A stretch of 64,000 nucleotides of DNA from PALSA-505 sp036502085 (GCA_036502085.1 DASXZD010000029.1:8161-72160); one strand, 5' to 3'. Shown: positions 8,196 to 17,509, counted from the stretch's first letter. Numbers and translations are program-made. Notes: generated by a model from the letters alone, not told the origin.

Positions 8196-10337
8196 GTGAC
8201 TGCGGCCAGCGCGGCAAGCGCGCCAAGCACGGCCAGCGCCCCCAGCGCCGTCGGCCCCCGGCCCCGCCAGCAGCATGCGGCCGACGCCTACACGGCACGG
8301 CACCTGTCCGTCCTGGAGGGACTGGACGCCGTCCGCAAGCGACCCGGCATGTACATCGGCTCCACCGACAGCCGCGGCCTGCTGCACTGCCTGTGGGAGA
8401 TCATCGACAACTCCGTGGACGAGGCGCTGGGCGGCCACGGCTCGCGGGTCGTGATCGTGCTGCACGCCGACGGCTCGGCCGAGGTGCGCGACGAAGGCCG
8501 CGGCATCCCGGTCGACATCGAGCCCAAGAGCGGGCTGAACGGCGTCGAGCTCGTGATGACCCGGCTGCACGCGGGCGGCAAGTTCGGCGGCGGCTCCTAC
8601 ACCGCGTCGGGCGGCCTGCACGGCGTAGGCGCCTCGGTGGTCAACGCGTTGTCCGCCCGCTTCGACGTGGAAGTGGACAGGGACGGGCACACCTGGGGGG
8701 CGAGCTTCCACCGCGGCGTGCCCGGCGGGTTCGCCGGCCCCGGCCCGGACGCCCCGTTCGTCCCGGCGTCCGGGCTGCGCAAGGAGCGCCGCGTCGCCAA
8801 GCGCGTCACCGGCACCAGGAGCCGGTTCTGGCCGGACCCGCAGGTTTTCACCCACGACTCCAGGTTCACCTTCGAGGCGCTGGCTGAGCGCGCCCGGCAG
8901 ACCGCCTACCTCATTCCCGGCCTGATGATCCGGATCCGCGACGAGAGCAGGCCGGGCGAGCCCGCCGCCGAGGCGGAGTTCTCCTACGAGGGCGGGATCA
9001 GCGAGTTCTGCGCGCACCTGGGCTCGGGCGAGCAGGTGACCGACGTGCTGCGGCTGCAAGGCTCGGGCCAGTTCACCGAGACGATCCCGGTGCTCGACGA
9101 GCAGGGCCACATGACCCCGGCCGACGTCGAGCGCGAGCTGCTGGTGGACATCGCGCTGCAGTGGAGTTCCGGCTACGACAGCGTCACCCGCTCGTTCGTG
9201 AACGTGATCGCCACGCCCAAGGGCGGCACCCACGTGGCCGGCTTCGAGCGGGCCCTGGTCCGCACCCTGAACGAGCAGCTCCGCTCGTCCCGGCTGCTCA
9301 AGAACGGCGACGAGGCGGTGATCAAGGAGGACGTGCTCGAAGGGCTGACCGCGGTGGTGGCGGTGCGGCTGCCCGAGCCGCAGTTCGAGGGGCAGACCAA
9401 GGAGGTGCTCGGCACTCCGGCCGCCTCCCGGATCGTCGCGCAGGTGGTCGCCACCGAGCTGAAGGCCTACTTCGAGTCGCCCCCCCGCGGCGCCAAGGTG
9501 CAGGCCCGCGCCGTGCTCGACAAGATCGTGGCCGCGGCCAAGACGCGCATCTCCGCCCGCGAGCACCGGGAGAACCAGCGCCGCAAGACCGCCCTGGCCA
9601 GCTCGGCGCTGCCGGCCAAACTGGTCGACTGCCGGACCGCGGACGACCGCAGCGAGCTGTTCATCGTCGAGGGCGATTCCGCGCTCGGCACGGCCAAGCT
9701 GGCCAGGGACTCAGAGTTCCAGGCGCTGCTGCCGATCCGGGGCAAGATCCTCAACGTGCAGAAGTCCTCGCTCGCGGACATGCTGAAGAACGCCGAATGC
9801 GCCGCGATCATCCAGGTGATCGGCGCCGGCTCGGGCGCGGCGTTCGACCTGGACGCGGCCCGCTACCAGCGGGTCATCTTCATGGCCGACGCCGACGTGG
9901 ACGGCGCGCACATCCGCACCTTGCTGCTGACCCTCTTCCACCGCTACCTGGGGGCCATGCTGGCGGCCGGCCGGGTGTTCGCCGCGGTGCCGCCGCTGCA
10001 CCGGATCGAGCTGTCCAGCCCGCGCAAAGGCCAGCCGAAGTACCGCTACACCTACTCCGACCCTGAGCTGAACCGCACCCTGCTGGAGCTCGAGCGCCGC
10101 GGCCAGCGGTGGAAGGAGCCGGTCCAGCGCTACAAGGGCCTGGGCGAGATGGACGCTGGCCAGCTGGCCGAGACCACGATGGACCCGCGGCACCGCACCC
10201 TGCGCCGGATCCGGATCGGCGACGCCGCCGCGGCCGCCTCGACGTTCGACCTGCTGATGGGGTCAGAGGTCGCGCCCCGCCGCGATTTCATCGTCGGTGG
10301 TGCGGCCGAGCTTGACCTGTCGCGGATCGATACCTGA
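8196..10337 (+). CDS. parE: DNA topoisomerase IV subunit B (ParE / second GyrB)
   Basis: ATPase subunit of a type IIA topoisomerase that decatenates and relaxes DNA with ParC. GTG 8196 is chosen because GGAGGAGGGG ends about six bases upstream and the preceding in-frame sequence is arginine-rich noise. 713 residues. Order: GHKL ATPase (DEGRGIPVDI, GLHGVGASVVNALS), transducer, and TOPRIM with EGDSALGTAK at about 492, MADADVDGAH, and the C-terminal QRYKGLGEMDAGQLAETTMDP. It lacks the long GyrB-specific insert, as usual for actinobacterial ParE. parC is encoded on the other strand 2 kb away, separated by one membrane protein gene. Confidence 0.95.
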   Translation: MTAASAASAPSTASAPSAVGPRPRQQHAADAYTARHLSVLEGLDAVRKRPGMYIGSTDSRGLLHCLWEIIDNSVDEALGGHGSRVVIVLHADGSAEVRDEGRGIPVDIEPKSGLNGVELVMTRLHAGGKFGGGSYTASGGLHGVGASVVNALSARFDVEVDRDGHTWGASFHRGVPGGFAGPGPDAPFVPASGLRKERRVAKRVTGTRSRFWPDPQVFTHDSRFTFEALAERARQTAYLIPGLMIRIRDESRPGEPAAEAEFSYEGGISEFCAHLGSGEQVTDVLRLQGSGQFTETIPVLDEQGHMTPADVERELLVDIALQWSSGYDSVTRSFVNVIATPKGGTHVAGFERALVRTLNEQLRSSRLLKNGDEAVIKEDVLEGLTAVVAVRLPEPQFEGQTKEVLGTPAASRIVAQVVATELKAYFESPPRGAKVQARAVLDKIVAAAKTRISAREHRENQRRKTALASSALPAKLVDCRTADDRSELFIVEGDSALGTAKLARDSEFQALLPIRGKILNVQKSSLADMLKNAECAAIIQVIGAGSGAAFDLDAARYQRVIFMADADVDGAHIRTLLLTLFHRYLGAMLAAGRVFAAVPPLHRIELSSPRKGQPKYRYTYSDPELNRTLLELERRGQRWKEPVQRYKGLGEMDAGQLAETTMDPRHRTLRRIRIGDAAAAASTFDLLMGSEVAPRRDFIVGGAAELDLSRIDT

Positions 10338-10402
10338 TTTTTTCCGAACGGTTCCAGGGCTAACCTGCGCCCGGCCACGCGGCCTCCGCCAGCCGGCCTG
10401 GC

Positions 10403-12037
10403 TCAGCCCAGCTCGCGGAGCAGATTGCGGTCCCACACCAGCACCAGGTAGCGGCCCACGTGATACGTCCCGGCCGGCGGCCCGAACGTGGCCAGCACGG
10501 CCTGGGTGCTGGTGAAGCCGGGATACGCTCCCGAGCCGGGGAAGATCACGACGAAGCTGGCGCGGCTGCGATCCGGGTTGAACCACTCCGACTTGGTCTC
10601 CAGCGTGCCGTGGATGAGCCGGCCGTCGTGAACCGTCACCGCCCGGATCTGAACCCGTTCGCCGCTGGTCAGCGAGACGACGTTCGCCTCCCAGTAGCCG
10701 GACAGCCCGCTGTCCAGATGCCGGGCCGCCAGCCAGGAGGTGAGCTGCTGGTTCTGCGCGGGCACCTCCGGCTGGATGATCTCGTGCGCCAGGCCCAGCA
10801 GGTAGCCCGCCAGCACGACGACCAGCAGCGGCACCAGCCTGGCCGCCATCAGCCGCCTGGCCAGCAGGCGCGCGGCCAGGACGGCGCCGAATGGCAGCAC
10901 CGCGTTGATCTCCCTGGTAGACGCCACCGAATTGGCGTGCGTGCTCACCACGTAGGTGACCAGGTTGATCACCACGCCGACGAGCAGCAGCTGATCGACC
11001 AGATCCAGGTTCCGCCAGAAGCGCCGCGACGCTAGCCAGATCCCCCAGACGCCCAGGGACACCCCGGTCACGTGCAGCAGCGTGAAGGCAGTGCTGGCCG
11101 ACAGCCTGGCGCCGAAGAAGTCCGCGCCGCCCAGCAGCAGCAGTCCCTCGGCGGTCAGGCCCAGGGTGTGCGGCAGCCTGGTGCCGCTCGGAGTGAACTG
11201 CGTCCTGGGATCGGGAGAGAAGAACCCGCCGGACACGTGGATCGCGTGCAGCGCCAGCACGGCCAGCGCCGCCGCCAGCAGCGCGCCGGCTCCCAGCGCC
11301 AGCCAGTACCGCTGCGAGGCCAGCGACCGCCGCTCGACCACCACCGCCCGGTAAACCCGGATCGCGCAGACCAGCGCGAGCGGCAGCACCCCGATGTAGA
11401 GCACCAGCGCGTCCGCGACCTCGGCCCAGCCCAGCAGCGCCGCGACGATCACCGGGATGTACCAGCGCGGCCTGGCCCGGTCCAGCACCAGCCAGGCCAC
11501 CATGACCGGCACCGAGGTCCCGATGTGGTCCGGCGAGGAGATCAGGATGTTCACGCCGGAGCCCAGCTGCGGGGCGAGCATGATCCCGACGGCCATGCCC
11601 ACCCGCATCACGGCCTCGCGCCCGGTGGCGTTTCCCTTGGCCAGCAGGGCGGCCAGCAGGATCGCCAGCGTGTAGGTGATGGCCGCGGCGACGTGCACCA
11701 CGTCCTGGTGCAGCCCCCGGACGAGCTCCACCAGCATGTACTGCGGCAGCTCGGTGGTGTAGAACGAGACGTCGGTCAGGCTCCAGCCGTGCAGCAGCAG
11801 GTTGCCGTGCAGCATGTCCCAGGCCTGCAGGGCGTTGCTGGAGCCGTCGGAGTTGACCGACCGGGTCCTGGCCAGCCGCAGGTAGACCGCGAACGCGATG
11901 ATCGGGCCGAGCACCCAGGCCGCCCGCACCAGCCACGGGCGCAACCGCGCGTCGCGCAGCATCGCCAGCGCGCCAGGGCGGGATGCCTGCGCAGCTTCGG
12001 TGTCGGCCTCGGTCACGGCTGCTTCCCCCGTACTCAC
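10403..12037 (-). CDS. polytopic membrane protein, GT-C-like
   Basis: 544 residues with about ten hydrophobic segments. After the first membrane segment comes an extracytoplasmic SDGSSNALQAWDMLHGN loop, which resembles the acidic first loop of GT-C glycosyltransferases. The segments LGPIIAFAVYLRLA, AAAITYTLAILLAALLA and VPLLVVVLAGYLLGL are clear. The C-terminal 130 residues are soluble. No close family is recognised; it may be a polyprenyl-phosphate-sugar-dependent transferase or a membrane protein of unknown role. The start codon is GTG at 12037. It lies between the two topoisomerase IV genes. Confidence 0.7.
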   Translation of the reverse strand: MSTGEAAVTEADTEAAQASRPGALAMLRDARLRPWLVRAAWVLGPIIAFAVYLRLARTRSVNSDGSSNALQAWDMLHGNLLLHGWSLTDVSFYTTELPQYMLVELVRGLHQDVVHVAAAITYTLAILLAALLAKGNATGREAVMRVGMAVGIMLAPQLGSGVNILISSPDHIGTSVPVMVAWLVLDRARPRWYIPVIVAALLGWAEVADALVLYIGVLPLALVCAIRVYRAVVVERRSLASQRYWLALGAGALLAAALAVLALHAIHVSGGFFSPDPRTQFTPSGTRLPHTLGLTAEGLLLLGGADFFGARLSASTAFTLLHVTGVSLGVWGIWLASRRFWRNLDLVDQLLLVGVVINLVTYVVSTHANSVASTREINAVLPFGAVLAARLLARRLMAARLVPLLVVVLAGYLLGLAHEIIQPEVPAQNQQLTSWLAARHLDSGLSGYWEANVVSLTSGERVQIRAVTVHDGRLIHGTLETKSEWFNPDRSRASFVVIFPGSGAYPGFTSTQAVLATFGPPAGTYHVGRYLVLVWDRNLLRELG

Positions 12038-12130
12038 GCGCCCATTGGATCATGCGCGCCGCAGCCAGGTGGCCCATTCCGCCAGCGACAGCCCCGCTCG
12101 TGCCCAATTCCCGGCCCCATTCACGTATCA

Positions 12131-12247
12131 GTCGAAACGATCATGAGGGGGAACCCCGCTTTTCACGCGCTCTGCTCCGCAAATCCTGATATATCCGGGG
12201 CACGAAATGGTCAAAGTGCGTGAAAAGTCGAAACGATCATGGCGGGG
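12131..12247. repeat. candidate dispersed palindromic repeat element
   Basis: gtcgaaacgatcatg occurs at 12131 and again at 12227 in the same orientation, each followed by a G-rich run. Between them cgcttttcacgcgc (about 12158) and gcgtgaaaag (about 12218) form an inverted pair. A related arrangement, also bounded by catgatc, occurs at 50336-50393. Confidence 0.6.
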
Positions 12248-12298
12248 TGCGGCCTGGCCTACCCTGGCCTGGCCAGAGCGGTGCGGCCTGGCTGGCTG

Positions 12299-12373
12299 CT
12301 GGTCCGTGGCTTGTGCGCGGCTGGTCCGTGGCTTGTGCGCGGCCGGTCCGTGGCTTGTGCGCGGCCGGTCCGG
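12299..12373. repeat. 22-bp tandem repeat, 3.4 copies, downstream of parC
   Basis: Unit ctggtccgtggcttgtgcgcgg, with ctgg replaced by ccgg in later copies. It ends six bases from the parC stop. The stop region itself (ctagtccgtta) resembles the first 11 bases of the unit, which suggests that the array grew from the gene end. Confidence 0.9.
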
Positions 12374-12378
12374 GTGGT

Positions 12379-15024
12379 CTAGTCCGTTAGCGACAGCTGG
12401 GCTCCGGTGGCGTCGTCCGGCGGGCTCGACGTGGGTCGCGGGGCGGCGGGCTGGCCCGCGGGGACCGTCCCGCCGATCGAGGCGAGCGGGTGCGTCACCT
12501 TGACGCCGGAGCCGTCCCGGCGCCCGTCGGCGGGAGGCAGCTCGACCGGCGTGCCCGCTTCGGTGGCGCCGAGCGCGGGCGCGGCACCGGCCCAGGCAAG
12601 CACCAGGGTGTCCTCGCCGCGCAGGAAGCGGTGGCAGCGGACGCCGCCGGTGGCCCGGCCTTTGGCCGGGTATTCGGCGTACGGGGTCACTTTTACCGTG
12701 CCGGCTGCCGTGCCGGGCAGCGCGCCCGCGCTGCCGGCCACCGTCACGACCACGCCGCCCGCGCCGGGCTCCCCGCCGGGGTGCGCCGCGCCGCCCTCGC
12801 CCTCCGCGCCGCCGGCCTGACCCCCGGCGGCATCGACGGCGCCGAACCAGATGACGGCGGCGCGCGGCGACAGCCGGATGCCGGCCATGCCGCCGGCCAG
12901 GCGGCCCTGCGGCCGGACGGCGGCGGCGCCGAACCGCAGCAGCTGGGCGTCCGAGGTGATGAAGACCAGGTCCTGCTCCTCGCGGCTGAGCTGGACCGCG
13001 CCGACCACCCGGTCGCCGTCGCGCAGGGCGATCACCTCGAACTCCGGCTGGGTCTGCGGATAGTCGGGCGTGACCCGCTTGACCACCCCGCCGGCCGTGC
13101 CGAGCGCCAGCCCCGCACCGGACGGATCGACCGTGGCCAGGCCGACCACGGTCTCGCCGGCCTCCAGCGAGACGAACTCGCCGACCGGGGCGCCGCCGGC
13201 CAGGCCGGGCGAGTGGGCGCTCGGCGGCAGCGCGGGCAGCTCGAGCACGCCCAGCTTGATCAGCCGGCCTGCCGACGTGATCACCGCGACCGTCCCGCGG
13301 GCGGTGCCGCGCACCGCCGACACGATGGCATCATGCGCCGAACGCGGGCCTGCAAAGGCGACATCAGCACCTCCCCGTTCGGAATCAAAATCTTCTGAAC
13401 GCGCGAGCAGCCCCGCCGAGGACAGCAGGACCAGGCACGGGTCGTCGGCCACCTCCAGCGGCACCGCGGCCTTGACGGCAGCGGCGCCGGCGCCCTCCAG
13501 CAGCACGGTCCGGCGCGGCGTGCCGAACTTCTCCGCGACCGCCGCCAGCTCGGCCGAGACGATCTCGCGCAGCCGCTGCTCGGAGTCGAGGATCGCGGTC
13601 AGCTCGGCGATCTCCCGCTGCAGCGTCGCGCGCTCGGTGTCCAGCTCGAGCCGGTCGTACTTGGTGAGCCGGCGCAGCGGGGTGTCCAGGATGTACTGCG
13701 CCTGCACCGCGGACAGGTCGAACACCGACATCAGCCGGGCCTTCGCGGCGGCGGAGTCGTCGCTCGACCTGATCACCGCGATGACCTCGTCGATGTTCAG
13801 CAGCGCGATGAGCAGGCCGTCCACCAGGTGCAGCCGCACCACGCGGCCGCGCCGCCGGAACTCCGTCCGGCGGCGCACGACGTCGAGGCGGTGCGCTACG
13901 TAGATCTCGAGCAGCTCGCGCAGGCCGAGCACGCGCGGCTGCCCGTCCACCAGCGCGACGTTGTTGATGCCGAACGTCTCCTCCATCGGCGTCAGCCGGT
14001 ACAGCTCGCCGAGCACCGCCTCGGCGTGGAAGCCGCTGCGGATCTCGATCACCAGGTGCAGGCCGCGCTGCCGGTCGGTGAGGTCCTTCAGGTCGCTGAT
14101 GCCGTTCAGCTTCTTGGCCTGCACCAGGTCCTTGATCCGGGCGATCACCTTCTCCGGCCCGACGCCGTAGGGCAGCTCGGTGACGATGATCCCGGTCCGC
14201 CGCGGGGTGATCTGCTCGACTCGCGCGGCTGCCCTGGTGCGGAACATCCCGCGGCCGGTCGCGTACGCGTCCCTGATCCCGTCCAGGCCGACGATCTTGC
14301 CGCCGGTGGGCAGGTCGGGCCCGGGCACGAAGCGCATCAGCTCGTCCAGGCCGGCCTCCGGATGCGCGATCAGGTGCCGCGCCGCGCTGATCACCTCGCC
14401 GAGGTTGTGCGGCGCCATGTTCGTGGCCATCCCGACCGCGATGCCCGACGAGCCGTTGACCAGCAGGTTGGGCAGGCCGGCCGGGAGGACTTCGGGCTGC
14501 GTCTCGGCGCCGTCGTAGTTCGGGATGAAATCGACGGTGTCCTCGTTGATCGAGGCCACCATCTCCATCGCCGGCGCGGCCAGCCTGGCCTCGGTGTACC
14601 GCATGGCGGCGGGCGAGTCGTCGCCGCCCAGCGAGCCGAAGTTCCCGTGCCCGTCGATCAGCGGCAGCCGCATCGCGAACGGCTGTGCCATCCGGACCAG
14701 CGCGTCGTAGATCGCGGTGTCACCGTGCGGGTGCAGCCGGCCCATCACCTCGCCGACCACCCGGGCGCACTTGACGTGACTGCGGTCGGGCCGCAGCCCC
14801 ATCTCGTTCATCTGGTACAGGATCCGGCGCTGCACCGGCTTGAGCCCGTCCCTGGCGTCGGGCAGCGCGCGCTGGTAGATGACCGAGTAGGCGTACTCCA
14901 GGTAGCTGTCCCGCATCTCCTCGGAGACGTCGATGTCGACGATGTTCTCCTCGAAGTCTTCGGGCGGCGGGCCGTTGCGGCCCGCTCGGGTGCTCGCCTG
15001 CCGGGTGGTGATGCGTCGGGTCAT
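12379..15024 (-). CDS. parC: DNA topoisomerase IV subunit A (ParC / second GyrA)
   Basis: Breakage-reunion subunit, 881 residues, partner of ParE. The winged-helix core has the catalytic tyrosine at Y143 in AAMRYTEARL, preceded by HPHGDTAIYDALVRMAQ and the IDGHGNFGS loop. The second half contains the six-bladed C-terminal domain, including GIRLSPRAAVIWFGA and KVTPYAEYPAKGRATGGVRCHRF. ATG 15024 is preferred over ATG 15033 because GGGAG lies ten bases upstream of the former. A Gly/Ala/Glu-rich insert (AGGQAGGAEGEGGAAHPG) sits in the C-terminal domain. Presence of ParC/ParE argues against mycobacteria, which lack them. Confidence 0.95.
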   Translation of the reverse strand: MTRRITTRQASTRAGRNGPPPEDFEENIVDIDVSEEMRDSYLEYAYSVIYQRALPDARDGLKPVQRRILYQMNEMGLRPDRSHVKCARVVGEVMGRLHPHGDTAIYDALVRMAQPFAMRLPLIDGHGNFGSLGGDDSPAAMRYTEARLAAPAMEMVASINEDTVDFIPNYDGAETQPEVLPAGLPNLLVNGSSGIAVGMATNMAPHNLGEVISAARHLIAHPEAGLDELMRFVPGPDLPTGGKIVGLDGIRDAYATGRGMFRTRAAARVEQITPRRTGIIVTELPYGVGPEKVIARIKDLVQAKKLNGISDLKDLTDRQRGLHLVIEIRSGFHAEAVLGELYRLTPMEETFGINNVALVDGQPRVLGLRELLEIYVAHRLDVVRRRTEFRRRGRVVRLHLVDGLLIALLNIDEVIAVIRSSDDSAAAKARLMSVFDLSAVQAQYILDTPLRRLTKYDRLELDTERATLQREIAELTAILDSEQRLREIVSAELAAVAEKFGTPRRTVLLEGAGAAAVKAAVPLEVADDPCLVLLSSAGLLARSEDFDSERGGADVAFAGPRSAHDAIVSAVRGTARGTVAVITSAGRLIKLGVLELPALPPSAHSPGLAGGAPVGEFVSLEAGETVVGLATVDPSGAGLALGTAGGVVKRVTPDYPQTQPEFEVIALRDGDRVVGAVQLSREEQDLVFITSDAQLLRFGAAAVRPQGRLAGGMAGIRLSPRAAVIWFGAVDAAGGQAGGAEGEGGAAHPGGEPGAGGVVVTVAGSAGALPGTAAGTVKVTPYAEYPAKGRATGGVRCHRFLRGEDTLVLAWAGAAPALGATEAGTPVELPPADGRRDGSGVKVTHPLASIGGTVPAGQPAAPRPTSSPPDDATGAQLSLTD

Positions 15025-15128
15025 GACGGCCATTCTCCCGCTGCGGACCGGGATTCCCGCGCAGCAGCCCCGGCGTGCCTGTCGATGCGCCTGTGCGGGC
15101 ACGGTCGGCGTGCTCGCGGGGGGCTGGC

Positions 15129-15163
15129 TTAGCTGGCGGGAGGCCTGGCTCAGCTGGCGGAGA
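15129..15163. repeat. 21-bp duplication of the dehydrogenase gene end
   Basis: ggcttagctggcgggag is followed by ggctcagctggcggaga with a 21-bp period. The second copy contains the real stop (TCA on this strand) of the SDR gene. In the first copy the same place reads TTA, which would also be a stop. Confidence 0.75.
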
Positions 15164-15923
15164 AGCCGCCGTCGACGCAGAGGACCTGGCCGGTCACGTA
15201 GTCGCTGGCCCGGCTGGCCAGGAACACCGCGGCGCCCTCGAAGTCGGCTGCCGCGCCGTTGCGGCCGGTCATCGTCCTGGCCGCGAGCGCGGCGGACCGG
15301 ACCGGGTCGCTGGCGACCTCCGCCGTCAGCGGCGTGGCCACAAAGCCGGGCGAGATCGCGTTGCAGCACACCCCGCGGCCCGCCCACGCCTCCGACTGGG
15401 ACCGGGTTAGGGAGACCAGGCCGCCCTTGGACGCGCCGTAGGCCCCGCTGTTGGCGAACGCCCGCATCGCCTGCTGCGAGGCGATGTTGATGACCCGCCC
15501 CCAGCCGCGGCCGGCCATCCGCGGCCCGAACCGCTGGCCCAGCAGGTACGGCGCGGTGAGGTTGACGGCGATGGTCTGGTCCCAGTCGGCCAGGGTCAGC
15601 GCGTCCATCGGCGGCCGCAGGTTGACGGCGGCCGAGTTGACCAGGATGTCAGGCTCGCCGAATTCCGCCGCGGCCTCATCGGCCGCCCGGGCCAGCGCCT
15701 CGCGGTCGCCGAGGTCCGCGCGCACCGCGACCGCGGAGCGGCCTGCCGCGCGCAGCTCGCGCACCGTGTCATTCAGCGGGCCAGGCTGGCGTGCGAGCAC
15801 CACGATCCTGGCGCCCGCGTGCGCCAGCGCCCCGGCGATCGCCCGGCCGATGCCCGAGCTCCCGCCGGTCACCAGCGCCACCCGGCCGTCCAGCGAGAAC
15901 AGCCCGTCCAGGTAGCCGGTCAC
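15150..15923 (-). CDS. short-chain dehydrogenase/reductase
   Basis: 257 residues, cytoplasmic, classical SDR. Cofactor motif TGGSSGIG at 19-26, NSAA at 96-99 in place of the usual NNAG, and catalytic S149, Y162 and K166 (YGASK). The closest families are gluconate 5-dehydrogenase-like and 3-oxoacyl-ACP reductase-like enzymes acting on sugar acids or polyols. It is transcribed in the same direction as, and 103 bases after, a PfkB kinase gene, so a small sugar catabolism unit is plausible. Substrate unknown. Confidence 0.88.
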   Translation of the reverse strand: MTGYLDGLFSLDGRVALVTGGSSGIGRAIAGALAHAGARIVVLARQPGPLNDTVRELRAAGRSAVAVRADLGDREALARAADEAAAEFGEPDILVNSAAVNLRPPMDALTLADWDQTIAVNLTAPYLLGQRFGPRMAGRGWGRVINIASQQAMRAFANSGAYGASKGGLVSLTRSQSEAWAGRGVCCNAISPGFVATPLTAEVASDPVRSAALAARTMTGRNGAAADFEGAAVFLASRASDYVTGQVLCVDGGFSAS

Positions 15924-16026
15924 ATGCCCGCCGCGGAGCTGGCCGAGGTCGGCCGGGCCGAGGATCGTCCTGCGGGGGGCCGTGTCGGGAATGGCCGTGC
16001 CGCGGGGGGCCGGGCAGCGGTCACGG

Positions 16027-16920
16027 TCACAGGGCCGGGCGCGCGCCGAGCTCGCCGAGCGCCTGGGCGGCGAGCCGGCAGCCGCTGGCCAGCGCCTCGC
16101 CCGGCGGCTTCTTGTTCAGCCATGGCGGCAAGAAACCCGCGACGAACGCGTCGCCGCCGCCGGTCCGGTCCGCGATCCGCTCCACCGGCTGGGCCGGCGC
16201 CCGCACCGGGTCAGGTCGGCCGCCCGAATAGAACAGCGCGCCATCCGCGCCCATCTTCATCACGACCTGCGGATACCAGGCGTTCAGCACGCGCGCGGCC
16301 TGCTCCGGATCCTCCCGCCCGGTCAGCACGGTGGCCTCGGCCGCGTTCACGAACAGCAGCGACGCCCCGTTACTCATCTGCAAGAACGGCTCGGCGCCCG
16401 CGCGCTCCAGCGGCGCCGACGACGCGGCGTCGATCGACACCGACATGCCGGCCCGGCCCGCCAGCTGGCAGGCGGCGAGCGCGGCGGGCCGCGAGCCCGC
16501 GTTCAGCAGCGTGTAGCCGGAGACATGCAGGTGACTGCCCGGCGTGAACAGGTCCTTCGGCAGGTCATCGGGGGAGAGCGCGGCGTTCGCGCCCGGGTCG
16601 GACATCATCGTCCCGTCGCCCTTGTGCGTGACCATGACCACGCAGGTACCGGTCGGGCGTTCGGGATCCATCACGAGCCGCGCGTCGACCCCGTACCCCA
16701 TGAGCTCCATGTCCCGGTTGCGGCCCGCGATGTCCGAGCCGCGCCGGCCGACGAAGGCGACCTCGGCGCCGTCCACTGCCAGCCAGGCCGCGACGTTGGC
16801 ACCCGCGCCACCGCCGTGCATGGTGACAACGGCCGGAGTGTCGCTGCCCCTGGCCAGGGGCAGCGCAGCATGCGCGACCGTGTCCGTCATGAGGTCACCA
16901 ATGACCACAATGCGCGTCAT
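16027..16920 (-). CDS. PfkB-family carbohydrate/nucleoside kinase
   Basis: 297 residues with ribokinase fold. N-terminal GDLMTDTVA, glycine-rich substrate loop GGGAGANVAAW (36-46), and anion hole/catalytic base GGGDAF with D257. The N terminus (LARGSDTPA, GANVAAW) is close to that of the PsuK-like protein at 23867, so it may be a paralogue acting on a nucleoside or sugar. ATG 16920 follows a GATGAGGA motif. The stop region shows a 6-bp duplication (ggtcac ggtcac). Confidence 0.85.
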   Translation of the reverse strand: MTRIVVIGDLMTDTVAHAALPLARGSDTPAVVTMHGGGAGANVAAWLAVDGAEVAFVGRRGSDIAGRNRDMELMGYGVDARLVMDPERPTGTCVVMVTHKGDGTMMSDPGANAALSPDDLPKDLFTPGSHLHVSGYTLLNAGSRPAALAACQLAGRAGMSVSIDAASSAPLERAGAEPFLQMSNGASLLFVNAAEATVLTGREDPEQAARVLNAWYPQVVMKMGADGALFYSGGRPDPVRAPAQPVERIADRTGGGDAFVAGFLPPWLNKKPPGEALASGCRLAAQALGELGARPAL

Positions 16921-17094
16921 GTCCTCATCACCCCGTCCCGGATCGGGACGGTGACCCTTCCCGTGGCGAACGGCAGCAGCGGATAGAACCTAACAGCTTA
17001 ACCACCCGTTGCGCTCCCCCCATTACCGTGAATCAGCTATCCCCTGCAACTCCGCGCCCGCCCAGGTCCTGTTTACCGGCACTCTCACTCTGGT

Positions 17095-17120
17095 GGGAGT
17101 CGATCCGCGGTTTGACTCCC
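17095..17120. promoter_or_regulatory. inverted repeat, possible operator
   Basis: gggagtc and gactccc are perfect complements separated by 12 bases, between the divergent kinase and small-protein genes. The position suits an operator, but it could be a transcript hairpin. Confidence 0.35.
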
Positions 17121-17172
17121 TTGGTGCCTGCTCGGCCGAGCCCGCGCGCGAGATCCTGCCCGAGGTAACGGC

Positions 17173-17212
17173 GGCTGCCGCGGCATGACCCAGGCTGCCG
17201 CGGCATGACCCC
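17173..17212 (+). repeat. 20-bp tandem duplication
   Basis: ggctgccgcggcatgaccc occurs twice with a 20-bp period, just upstream of the -10 box of the following gene. Confidence 0.85.
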
Positions 17213-17224
17213 GGGCCGCTGGGG

Positions 17225-17230
17225 TATCTT
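17225..17230 (+). promoter_or_regulatory. -10 box of a leaderless promoter
   Basis: TATCTT lies eight bases before ATG 17239, and no Shine-Dalgarno precedes that ATG, so transcription probably starts at or next to the start codon. Confidence 0.55.
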
Positions 17231-17238
17231 GTGCGGTC

Positions 17239-17448
17239 ATGGCCTGGACCTGGCAGTTGCAGAAAGAGGACGGGACGGTACTGAGCAGCCGCGGCCTGCC
17301 CGCGGAGACCTTTCCCAGCCAGTCAGACGCGGAGAGCTGGCTGGGCGAGAGCTGGCGCAGCCTGCTGGACGCGGGCGTGGACCAGGTGATGCTGCTGGAG
17401 GACGAGCGGACCGAATACGGCCCGATGAGCCTGCACCCCGCCGAATAG
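17239..17448 (+). CDS. small conserved actinobacterial protein
   Basis: 69 residues starting MAWTWQLQKEDGTV. It is acidic and soluble with a tryptophan-rich N terminus. I recognise this as a small conserved actinobacterial family of unknown function. A strong terminator hairpin follows 12 bases after the stop. Confidence 0.75.
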   Translation: MAWTWQLQKEDGTVLSSRGLPAETFPSQSDAESWLGESWRSLLDAGVDQVMLLEDERTEYGPMSLHPAE

Positions 17449-17460
17449 CCACCAGAAGGC

Positions 17461-17497
17461 GTCAGGGCACGGCAGGCCGAGCCTGCCGTACCCTGAC
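17461..17497. terminator. bidirectional terminator hairpin
   Basis: gtcagggcacggcaggc pairs with gcctgccgtaccctgac, with one mismatch and a tiny loop. It sits between the convergent stops at 17448 and 17510. Confidence 0.85.
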
Positions 17498-17509
17498 TGA
17501 CTATTCTTG

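Larger units (their letters stand above)
12038..12378. other. intergenic region made largely of repeats
   Basis: 341 bases between two minus-strand genes without a credible gene. It holds a repeat pair at 12131-12247 and a 22-bp tandem array at 12299-12373, each listed separately. Confidence 0.6.
16921..17238. other. divergent promoter region
   Basis: 318 bases between divergent starts. It contains a possible minus-strand -10 (TAGGTT, about 16987-16992), a gggagtc/gactccc hairpin or operator-like palindrome, a 20-bp tandem duplication and the leaderless promoter of the next gene. No gene is seen. Confidence 0.5.

Noticed and set aside
10263..12107. Long minus-strand frame of 614 codons overlapping the membrane protein gene
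   Set aside because: Wrong frame: residues are Arg/Gly/Ala-rich, whereas the frame 10403-12037 gives well-formed membrane helices and better third-position G/C.
11072..12223. Plus-strand frame of 383 codons opposite the membrane protein gene
   Set aside because: Gln/Arg/His-rich shadow without any recognisable family; no ribosome site.
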